From: CAZWCE01 sp964632505
GTDB taxonomy: Bacteria > Planctomycetota > Planctomycetia > Pirellulales > Thermoguttaceae
Length of the DNA stretch: 29,054 nt
Assembly (NCBI GenBank): GCA_964632505.1
Contig: CAZWCE010000032.1
Span: forward strand, 1-29,054
Direction: 5' to 3'
This document shows, one piece after another, positions 5,863 through 17,800 of this stretch (position 1 is its first letter; every line of letters starts with the position of its first letter). Below the pieces are notes generated by a model. The model saw nothing but the letters and a program-made list of their open reading frames with translations, was not told the origin of the DNA and made no database searches. The translations under genes were made by a program, and so were the position numbers.

Positions 5863-8800
5863 ATGCGGATCTTGGATAAAATTCGACGTTTTTCGGGGAC
5901 CAAAGCAGCAAAACAGTTCGGCTTGGATCAAATGATGCAGGGCAAGTCCAAGAAACCGCGGGAAACGAAGCGGACTCGGAATCTCCAGTTGGAAATGTTC
6001 GAGGACCGAATCCTCCTGGCGGTCAGTGGACCGGAAATCAACTCGGTCTTCATCAATCAGAATGAGGCGCAAGCCCTGGATCTCCAGCCTCTTCTGCACG
6101 TGGCTCCTCGGTCGTTCCTCCTCCGTTTCAATGAAGGTCAGATCATCGACGCCGACTCGCTGCCCGATCCGATCGAGGGAGAAACCGGTGGCTTCCAGAT
6201 GATTCGCGCCGGCGGCGACGGCGCTTTCGGCGATCCGAACGATATCGAGGTCCCGATCGGTTGGATCGGCATCGGCGAATATCCCAACGAAGTCATCGTC
6301 CGTTTCGCCGAGAGTCTTCCCGACGATCTCTACCAGATCCATCTGATCGGTTCCGGGGTCGATGCCTTCGGCGAGGCCGTCTCCCCGCTGCAAAATACCG
6401 ACGGTTTCGCATTCAGCGATGGCTCGAACGAAGTCATCGATTTCGAATTGGATCTCGGCGCGCACATCACCTCGGTGGTCCCGCAACCGACGTTTCATGA
6501 TGTCGATGTTCCAATGCTCCCCGGTGCCCTCTACCAGCCGCCAGCGGACGTGACCTATCCCGGCGCGATGCAGGAAGGGGACCGGTTGGTTCTCGACGAC
6601 GGTTTCCGCACCGCGACGATCGAACTCGATACCGACGGCTCGGTGGGTACTGATGTCCATGCGTTCACGTTCGATCCGAATTGGTCCGCCACCGAGATGA
6701 CGACTCAGTTGGCCGCGTTCATCAATGGGCTGCCCGCCGATGCAAAACCGGATGTCATGGCCGCCGCCGACGGTGAAACGCTGATTCTCTCCGGCGTACG
6801 ACTGGAAGTGACCTCGCTGCCTGCTTCCGGGGGGATCGAACTGACACAAGAAATGGGGCAGTTGAACCAGGCCCGCGATAAGATCGAAGTCTTCTTCAAC
6901 GACGACACGCTGCGCACCATCGCCGAAGGGGAACTCCAGCCGGAATTTTTCACGCTTCTGGATACGGAAAATTCGATCCATCCCGACGATGACCAGGTGT
7001 TCCATCCGGCGCGGGTGGCGTACAACCCGGAAACGAATCGGGCCGTGCTCACTTTCGCCGACGATCTCTCGAACATGGGAACCGAGGCGTTCCGTCTGCG
7101 CATCGGCGATCGTTACCAACCGATCGCGACCACCACGGTCAACTGGCTCACCGACGATGCCGGCGACGCGTTCCATACTTCCAAGGAAGTCCCGAACTTC
7201 GGAACGGGAACTCAGGCCGAGAGCATGATCATCCAGGCCCAGATCGAGCCGCAATACTATGAATTCAACTGGCCCGGCCACCGCGACGAACCGGGGCATC
7301 GTGATCTGCCGTACAATCAAGATTGGTACAACGCGTTCGGCGGGGAAAATCACATTCCCGATGCGCCCGATTCGATCGCAGGACCGACGGTCCGGTATTA
7401 TAATTTCAGCGATATCATCGGCTCCGATCCGGTTTCCGGCGATATTTTGCACAACAACATCACCGGCCCTCAGAAAGAGTTGGCGCGTCAGATTTTTGAA
7501 TTGTGGGGTCGTTATCTCGGAGTGACGTTCGTCGAACATGCGAGCTACGGCACCCAGGTGGCCACGGGCGATTTGGCGGCGGTGGGCATGACCTCCGAAC
7601 CCGAAGGTGTCGGCGGCGTCGGGGGGCCCGGACAGGTCTTGATGGACGAAGCGGAAGACTGGGGAACCAACGTCTACGGTGGTTTGTGGTTCGACGTGGC
7701 CCTCCATGAGGTCGGGCACGCACTCGGGTTGGGGCACTCCTACGACCAACCGCCCGGAACGATCATGGGAAGCGCGGAAGGCGGTCACGACTGGTCCGGT
7801 TCCGAACCGGTCTTCCCGGGCGATGTCGACATCCTGCATGGGCAACATCTGCACCGTCCCGACAGCATCGATATCGACCTGTACAAATTCAATCTCGATA
7901 AACGCGGCATGTTCACCGCCGAAATCAATGCCGAACGAGAGAACCTCGGCAGCCTGCTCGACTCGGTCGTTTCGCTCTACCGGGAGGTCGAGGTCAAGAA
8001 CAACGCCGGTGATGTAATCGAAGTCACCTACGAACTGGTCTCCCGCAACGACGACTACTTCGGCGACGACTCCTATCTTGAAATGTATCTCGCCGAAGGA
8101 ACCTATTACCTCGGCGTTTCCGCCAGCGGCAACGACCAATACGACCCGCGCATCGAAAAGTCCGGCAATAACGGCACGACCGCGGGCAAGTACGAACTCC
8201 GCATGAACTTCACTCCCGAGGGAGTCGATCCGCTCGACATCACGACCTACACCGGCACGGGCGATTTCCACTTGGTCGATGCCGACCGGGGCATCAAGTT
8301 CGACGGCGACCACGACGGCATTCCCGGTGGCGTTTACAATTACTGGTTCAATGTCCAGTCGAGCGCCGACACGCTCTTCGTCGACAAGGCCCCGACGGCG
8401 GTCGACGAGACCGCGCAGGAAGGGTCCTTCGCGAATCCGTACACGAATTTGCAGGATGCGTTGGCTGCGGTTGAGGCCGGACAAATCGTGCGAATCGTGG
8501 GGAACCATTTCGCCAATGACGGGGAAGACCTGACTGATAATATCGCCTACGAAATCGGATACGACCTGAACGACGCTCCGCTCGCCGACGGCCATCGGTT
8601 CGACGTCCCCAAGGGCGTGACGGTGCTGATCGACGGGGGGGCGACCTTCAAACTCTCCGGCGCGAACATGAACGTCGGAAGCTTCACCCAGAATGTGGAC
8701 CGTAGCGGCAGCTCCCTGCAGGTCCTAGGGACTCCGTGGGAAGAGGTGTATTTCACCTCCTATAAGGATGAAACGATCGGTGTGGATACCGAGGAACTCC

Positions 8801-11800
8801 AGACGAATCCGCTCGCCGGCGATTGGGGTGGCATTGTGTTCTACAATTCCATCGATTACAACTTCATCGAGAATTTCGATCCCGCTTCCGGGAAACCGCA
8901 GCGCGAGGTGCTGGAGACGCAGGGAATTTTCTTGAATTACGTCAACCACGCCAACATGCAGTACGGCGGTGGCTCGATCGACGGCTCCCTCCTGCATTCG
9001 GCGCCGGTCCACATGGTCGAGGCTCGCCCCACGCTCTCCTACAACACCATCCACAACAGCGCCCACGAGGCGTTTTCGGCCGATCCGAACAGTTTCGCGG
9101 AAACCAAATTCCACAACTGGGATCCGACCGCTCCGTACACGGCCGATTACGACCGCGTCGGTCCGGATATCTACGGCAACTACATCGTCGAGAATGCGAT
9201 CAACGGCCTTTATGTCCGTGTCGAAACGACGGGAAACGTCCTGCAGAAGGTGAACGTACCTACCCGTTGGGACGATTTGGATATCGTTCATGTGTTGCAG
9301 GAGAATCTCACCGTCAACGGGCAGCCCGGCGGCGCTTTTCGAGAGAACGTCACCGCGCCGGCATTGGCCGCCAGTCTTTACGGCAACGGCAGCGATTTCG
9401 GAGCGACGGAGGTCTACGAACACGATTACGACCATTCGCTGTTGATCAAGCAAACGCCCGATGACGGCGAGTATTTCTCGCTCTTCGACGGCGCCACCGA
9501 GGTCGTTTTCGAATTCAACCACCGCGACGTGCCGACCCACGGCGGCGTGAAGGACGGTCGCATCGAGGTGGAGATCGACCACGACGCCACGGCAACCGAG
9601 GTCGCCCAACGACTCGCCGAGACGATCAACGGGACATTCATCGCCCCCGGCAGCAGCGCGGACGTATTGAAACTGCTGGACAACCTCGACATCACCGCCG
9701 CTTCGAATGGCCCGGTCGTGGAATTGACCGGCACCGGCCCCGTCATGGAAACGCACGGCACCGGCCTGATCAAGGGACGGCCGGGCGGTCGCTTGATGAT
9801 CGATCCCGGGCTGGTCTTGAAGATGCGCAACAGCCGCATCGAGGTGGAGAACGGGGCTCAGTTCATCGCCGAAGGGACCTCCGACCATCCGATCGTCTTC
9901 ACTTCACTGGTCGATACCCGATACGGGGCGGGTGGCACGTTCGATACCAGCCCCGCGTCCGGCGGCATCGAGAACAATCCCGCTCCCGGCGACTGGTCCG
10001 GAATCCACTTCCTGGCCAACGCCTCGGGAACGTTCGATCATGTGGTCATCGCGTATGCCGGCGGGGAATCGAAGATCGACGGCGGCTGGGCCTTCTTCAA
10101 TCCGATCGAAGTGCACCAGGCCGATTTGCGACTGGCGAATTCCCGACTGGAATTCAACACCGCCAACTACGAAGGCAATCGGAACGGTCGTGGACCGATC
10201 ACCCCCGCGGTGGTCTTCGTCCGAGGTGCGCAGCCGATTATCGTCGGAAACCAGTTTTTGAGCAACTCCAACGGCAACGGCGGGGGAGTGAACGACCTGG
10301 CGCTGATGAGCGTGAACTCCAATTCGATGATCAGCGAGACCGTTCCCGATTGGGGCCGCGCCACCGGACATGTGGACGTCTTCTCCCAATACAACAACAA
10401 CGCCGGTCCCTTGGTTCGCGGCAATACGTTCACCGATAACGACATCAACGGCATGGTCGTCCGCGGTGAGACCCTCACGACCGAAAGCGTTTGGGACGAC
10501 ACCGACATTGCGCATATCTTGTACAATCAAGTGGTGGTCCCGAACTATCATACCGAGGGCGGGCTGCGCCTGCTCAGTGCCCCCGGCAACAGTCTGGTCA
10601 TCAAGCTTTGGGGCGATACCGCCGGCTTCACCGCCAGCGGGACGGCGCAAGAGATCGACGACCGCATCGGCGGCAACGTGCAATTGCTCGGAGCTCCCGG
10701 TTATCCCGTCGTTCTCACCTCCCTACGAGACGATTCGGTCGGCGCCGGCTTCGATTTGAAGGGCCAAGTCATGTTCGATACGAACAACGACGGCCACTCC
10801 ACCGGTTCGCCCGGCGATTGGCGGAGCGTGATGTTCGATCAATACAGTCACGACCGTAATGTGAATCTCGTAACGGAAATCGAAAAGACCGCCGGCGAGA
10901 CCGAGGACCGCAACGGCACACCCATCGACGCCCAGTATCTGGGGGCCCTGGCCGTCAAAGGCAAAGCGGGCGATGAACTGAATCGTCTTGGGTATGAGAT
11001 TCATGGTTCGATCCGCGCCGATCAACAGAACGAGTCCGACGTCTACAAGTTCAAGGTCGCGTTCCCGGAACCTGCCGATCCGGAGAGTCCCACGCCGGAA
11101 GAACTCGCTGAAATGAAGGTCGAACTCTGGCTCGATATCGATTACACCCAACACGATCTGGATACCATCATCGAGGTGATCGACGGCGAGGGAAAAGTCC
11201 TGGCCCGTTCCGATAACTCCTACGACGAAATGATGGGAATGTCGGAGGTCTTCGGGACCGACGGCACTTTCGCCGCGACCATGAATCGAAGTCTGTGGCA
11301 ACCGGAAGATTTCTTCACCACCAACACCCGCGACCCGGGAATGCGCGTCGTCCTCGAAGGACCCGGCGATGAATTCTACGTCCGAGTCCGCAGTTCGTTG
11401 GGGATCGGCAATGTCGGCCAGCTCAATCCCTCCGACAACGGGAAGTTCTTCATCATCGGCCAAGGGCCGGAAGATGACCGGGAAGAAATCACGTTCTACC
11501 TCGATACCGGTAGCGACGTGCTCACCAAGCTCACCGACAAGACCTACTCCATCGGACTGAACGGAAGCACGGATGATGCGGAGACGATCGCCGCGCAAAT
11601 CAACGAGGCGTTCGCCGATTATGAGACCGACATGGACCTGACCGCCCGCGTCTCCCGAGGCAACGTGATCCTCGACGGCACCGAACTTTACTTCAACCCG
11701 CGCGATACCAGCCTGGCCCGACTGGCCAACACCAGTGGAACCTACCAGATGCAGATCCGGCTGGGCAAGACCGACGAGGTCCCCGGTTCGAGCGTGCAGT

Positions 11801-14800
11801 ATGCCGATATCCGCTACGCCACCAACGGCATCGAGCTGTACGGCTTCCCGCACCATTCGCCGATCCTCGGGGAAACCTCCGAAGACGGGACGGCCAACAA
11901 TTCCCAGGACGATTCTCAAGATCTCGGGAACCTGCTCGATCAGGACCGCAACACGATTTCCGTGGCCGGCTCCCTGTCGAGCCTGACCGATGTCGATTGG
12001 TACAGTTTCGGAGTCGACGTCCAGGGGATTCAATCCATACCGGGCATCAACGATTTCGGCAACCTCTGGTCCACCGTGCTCGATTTGGACTACGGCGAAG
12101 GCCACACCAACCCCGACATGTCGCTCTGGGTCTTCGACGATGCCGGAAGTCTGCTCTACGTGGGCGAGCACTCCGATGTTTCCGACGACCAGGTCGAGCC
12201 GGAAGAAGTGAAGATCACCAACTTCGAGAAGTTGACCGCCGGTTCGCTCGAAGGGCGGGATCCGTTCATCGGCACGATCGGCCTCCGCGAAGGCGACGGC
12301 CAGACCTATTACGTCGCAGTGACCTCGTCGCTGGCGACCGCCAACGCGCTGGACGACGCCTCGACCCGGCGCGAACCGATCGACAGCCTCCATCGCGTCG
12401 TCGAGGAACGTGTCGACCAGGGGCAGGACATGGACATGGGTGTCGGCGATTCCGATTCGGAACTGAACACCGCCCAGCGTCTGGAACTCACGCCCGACGA
12501 ATTCCACTTCGGCGATGTGATCACCTATGTCAATAGCAGCGACGAACTCTATACGGTCAATCCGTTCACCGGCGAGATTCAGACCGATGTGACCGGCCCG
12601 GGCGCGAACCTTCCTTACACGGATTACGGCGACCTCGCCATGCGTTTCGACGGCCGCTTGGTCTCCATGCCCGGCCGGGGAGCGAATCAGGGACCCGCGG
12701 GGAACTTCGTCCAATTCGATACCGGCGATGCCACGCAGACCATCGTCGACCACGATTCCAACATCCATACCTACCAGCCTGGAAATCCTTATGATGAGAC
12801 CACCGGTTTCGACCTCCAGGCGATGACCTCCTCCTGGTACGGAATGAGCTACGAAGGCGATGCCTTCTACATCGTCATCGGGAGTGTTCCCAACTCGGGT
12901 GGAACGGTCGATCTCGACGGCAATCCCATGCCGACTACGAACGTCATGTACATCCTCGACGAGGATGGCTACGCGATTCAAGATGATAGAAATCCCGTGC
13001 TCGAAAGCACTGGTGCCCGGCTGTTCAGTAATATCATTCCACATGCCATCTTTGATGAAGACCAGGGCCTTTTGGATAATAATGAGACGATCACGGGGAT
13101 CGCCTTCGGCAACGACATGCAGCTATATGCCTCCACCAACGCCGGGGCGATCTACCAAATTCAAGGGTGGGGCGGTTATGACCTCCATGGTGTGTTGGGG
13201 CCGAATACCGGAGGATCCCCGTGGTTCATCGAGGAATCGCCAGGCTCACACACTTCCGGTCCCTCGATGGAATTCTTGGGATATTGCTTGGATGAAAGCG
13301 GCATGCCGATGACTTTTTCCTCGCTTTCACTCGGCCCGCAAACGGTCGAAGGCGGCATGTACAGCGAACTCTTCTTCGGGGTCACTCCCGGCGGAGACAT
13401 GTTCGCCTTCGATATGGACGATCTCCATACCGATGAGGCCTATGCTCCCGGCGATCAAATCGAAGAAGATTCGCTCCAGCCGATCTTCGTCGACGGCCGG
13501 AAAACCATCAACGTCGGGGTTTCTGGGGCCACGGGCCTCGCGTTCACGCCGATCGACTACAACCTTTGGCATCGTACGACCGACAGCGCCGATGCGGTCC
13601 TGCCGACCGACGATTTGGTCCGCAGCCCGGACAGCCTCCAGGATGATTACCCCCACGGGGGTGACCAGAGCTGGTACTTTGCCTTGGAAGAGCCGAATAG
13701 TCAGGTCGTCGATGGGCAGCCGAATTCGAACTGGTTCCGGCCGGAGCGCGGGGCCGGCGACAGCGGGCTCGCCTCCGACGCTTTGGAAACCTACAACCTG
13801 CCCGGCGGCGCTTATGGTAGCCTGACCAGCGACGAATTCAGTCTGAAGGACTATCAGCAGAGCGACAAGCCCTCGCTCTACTTCACGTACCGGTTCGACG
13901 GCGATCAGAACAGCTCGTTCGACGGGGCACGTGTCTACGTTTCGACCAACGGAGCGAACTGGGAGATGCTCGCCACGAGCACCGACACCGACGCCGGCGG
14001 CATCGCCTCGGGACCCTACGACGACGCCATCTCCGACCGTCTGATCGACAACACTTTCCGCGACAATTATCAGCACATCATCGACACGATCGAGAACGAC
14101 AATCTGTGGCGGCAGGCGAAGGTCGACTTGAGCAAGTTCGCCGGCGAAGAGACCGTGCGGCTGAAGTTCGTCTTCTCGACCGCCAGCGACATGGAGGTGA
14201 GCAACATCAACCAGACGGGTGAGTGGATCGCCGCGGTCATGCCGTACAAGATCATGGACGGCCGCAATCCGGTCGCCCTGCCCGATGGAACCTACAACGC
14301 GAGCGACTCCTCCTTCACCATCGACGGCCGGCGATTCTACTTCGCCCAGGGCTACAGCCTCTACGTGCCCAACGCCCCGGGCAAGTACCTCACCGAACAT
14401 GAAACGCTGACCGTCACCGGGGCCGGAGGAACGGCGGTGCTGGAATTCCTGCATCCCGGCTCGACGCCCACCGACCCGAACCACCTGCCGGTCTATTTCA
14501 CCGAGCATTCCTCGCCGACCGAAACGCTCAATCGCATCATCGACGCGGTCAACACCGCCGGAATCCAGGTGACCGCCGACCGGTATGTCGATGAATACGG
14601 CGATGAGGTCGGGAACCGGCTCTACTTCGAGGGGGCCGACGCCATGGCGCTGAGCCACCCCGCGACCAACGGCCAGGGAATGCTTCTGATGGGCGATTCC
14701 CAGCTCGATTTGACCAACGCCAATATCCTGGAGGATATGCAGACCTGGACCAATCAAGAATTGTACGATTGGCTGACGGCGGTCCGTACCGGGACGATCG

Positions 14801-17800
14801 ACGTGCCGGTTCCGATTCGCGGCGACATGACCGCCGAACAGGTCGCCACGAGCGTCTCCTACATGGTCAACCTGACCTACCACGAAACGCTCTACAATGA
14901 TCTCTCTGAGGAGATGTCGCAGGATCCCACGTTCGCCGATCAATTGGCGATCTGGACGATGGAGAATCCGGGAGGGCTGCTCGATTCCGAGAATTTCCAT
15001 ATGGATATCGCCGGCGTGACCGATCCGAGAAATCTCCTGGTGACCAGCTCCATGGAACGGACGATGCGCCAGGATCACCGTCCCGACGGATACAACGACC
15101 AGGGCAATTTCGATGCCCAGAATTATTCACCTTCGCACAGCGACGCCGGCAAATCGGCCGGGTGGCAAATGAGCCTGGTCGGCCACAGCATGACCCGGCC
15201 CGGTCCGCTGTCCAAGTACACCAATCCCGCGGGATTCGACGATGAACTCGACGGCGATGTGACCTCCAAGGGAATCAGCGACGGACCCACCGCGAATGGA
15301 CCGAATACGAACGACGACCGGTTCTACAACTATCAGAAGGGCCAGGACAACCAGCATAAAGGCTTCTATATCGACAATATCATCGTCGGTGCCGCCGAAC
15401 GCGGCGAAATGGTCACCGGCGCGCCGTCCGACGGCGATCCCGGGTTCCGCTTCGAGGAACCGCACATCACGATGACCACCAGCGGCTCCTACCAGTTGGA
15501 GATCCGCCGCGGCGAGGACTACGCCTACTACAGCTACTTCGCCGGAGGCGGCAGCCCCAACGACGAGGGAATCCACAACGACTCGCTCCTGTTCCGGACC
15601 TTCCATACCAACGAACGCATGAGCGAGGGCATCACGATCATCGCGCCCGACGCGAACACGGTCTACGACGGTCAGCGCTTCACCATCTCCGACGGCGTCA
15701 ACGAGGTCGATTTCGTTTTCATCGACAACACCGACGGGGCGACCGGAGGAACGGGCGATGCTTTCGCCATCCTCTACAACGCCACGACCGACGATGTCGA
15801 GATGAGCCACATCATCGAGGCCGCCATCAACGAGGCGTTCCTGCAGGACCGATTCGACGTGACCGCCCGGGCATTAGGGGACAGCCCCCGGGTCGATCTG
15901 TTCAAGGCGACCGATTTCCGCAATCTGAGTCCCGCCGATGACCCGAGTGTTCCGTCTTCACACATTCCCGTCGGGCACATCGTCTACGGCTCGGATGTCT
16001 ATCAATCCGAGGAAGGTCGCGTCTACCGCTGGCAGGATCTTGGGGACAAGAACCTGGAGCGTGAGAAGGGCCAGGTCAACATCGTCTCCAACAGCATCAT
16101 GTACTCCGAGGAGTACGGCATCGTGGTCGCCCCCAGTGTGCGGGACCCGCAGTCCGACACGCCACATCCGGGCAGCACGCAGAATCAGCAGGTCGACAAC
16201 GCCCGGCTCGTCCCGGGAATCGCTCTGGTGAACAACGTGGTCGCCTACGGCGATGAAGGCGGTATCTCGCTTTCCGGAGAAACGGGACAACCCACCGGAG
16301 CGGTGCCGTTTGCCCGACTGGTCAACAACACGATCTACGGGCCCGGAGGAATCGGAATCGACATCGGGCCGAACGCCTCCCCGACGCTGCTGAACAACAT
16401 CGTCGCGGGACTGGGGGTCGGTATCCGCGTCGCTTCGTCCTCTTCGAGCACCGAGGTCCAGACGACCACCTACAAAGGCAATACCACCAACACCCAGGGA
16501 ACCACGATCGGCCAGAACGCTCAGTTGCTCAATGCCGGCGATCCGCTGTTTGTCGATGCCGCCGGCGGGAATTTCTATCTTGAAGAGTACTCCCGGGCGA
16601 TCGACAGTGCCACGAACAAGATGGGGGAACGGGAAGCCGGTTTCTACAACAACATCTCGGAACTCGGCATTCCGAAGTCCGACATCTTCGCGCCCACTTT
16701 CGACCTCTACGGACAGATTCGCGTGGGTGATAAGGTGTTCACCAGCCAGGAAGGAGACGGCTCGAATCCGTTCATCGACCGCGGGGCGATCGACCGCGTC
16801 GACTTCGATAAGCCGACGTCGTTTTTGCTCGATCCTCGCGACAACCACATGCTCGTCGACGGCGGCCTCGACCGGGATCCGCAGCTTCACGACGTGTTCA
16901 TCGCCGGCGAATTTCTCCGGCAGTTCGTCGTCCAGCTCGAGGATGAAGGGATCGGGATCGACGACAGCAGCGTCGCCGATTTCAACGGTCAGGTCCACGA
17001 GTCGGTCATCACGGTCGAGGAGACCACTTGGAACGGCAACCAGTTCGTCACGCGAACGCTGGAGTTGGGCGTCGATTACTTCGCCAACTACAACACCGCG
17101 AACGACCAGATCTTCCTCACGCCGACCCAGGGCCGGTGGAGCAACGACGCCAAGTATACCATCACGCTCGATAACACCGAGGATGACGATCCGGAACTGA
17201 TTCGCGACCGGGCCGGCAACCCGTTGAACTGGAATCGCAACGATCAGACAACCGTCTTCCATGTGACGATCGCCGGCTACGATTTCGGCGACGCGCCGGA
17301 CGATCCTTACGCTTCGTTGCTGATCAACGACGGTCCGCGGCACGTCGTCTACCACGGCTACAATCTCGGCGTCCGGAATACCGTCGAGGAGAACGCCAAG
17401 CAGTCGGAAGAGGCCGACGGCGACGGCACCGCCGACGACGGCATCTCGTTCGCCCAGTCCGACATCGTCACCGGGGCGATGCTCGACCTGCACGTCACCG
17501 TGCGTTCCGACAATCCGGATGTCGATCTGCCGGAAGAGGGCCTCGGATACCTGAACGCCTGGTTCGATTGGAATCAGGACGGCGACTTCGCCGACCCGGG
17601 CGAACACATGGTGCAGGGCACGCTACTTGAGAATCTGGACAATGTCTTGCAGTTGCAGATCCCGACGTTCGCCTGGAACGAAGCCGACCAGGACTACACC
17701 ACGGAAATCAAGGACGGCGATGTCTACGCCCGATTCCGCTTCGGCACGGAAGAAGTGCTCACACCGCAAGGCGAAGCGCAAGACGGCGAAGTGGAAGACT

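Larger units (their letters stand above)
6564..15910 (+). repeat. Five dispersed copies of a ~80-residue module in the giant protein
   Basis: Copies lie at about 6564-6813, 9457-9741, 11440-11690, 14380-14660 and 15652-15910. Each starts with a short G-x-x-F/L strand, then a [FL]-x-F hairpin with D/G-rich loop, then a helix of the form T-x-x-[VI]-x-x-x-[IL]-x-x-A-[IFV]-N and a final strand pair ending in L-x-G or similar. Copies are divergent in DNA, so the duplication is old. The module sits between recognisable domains, not in tandem. Confidence 0.55.
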
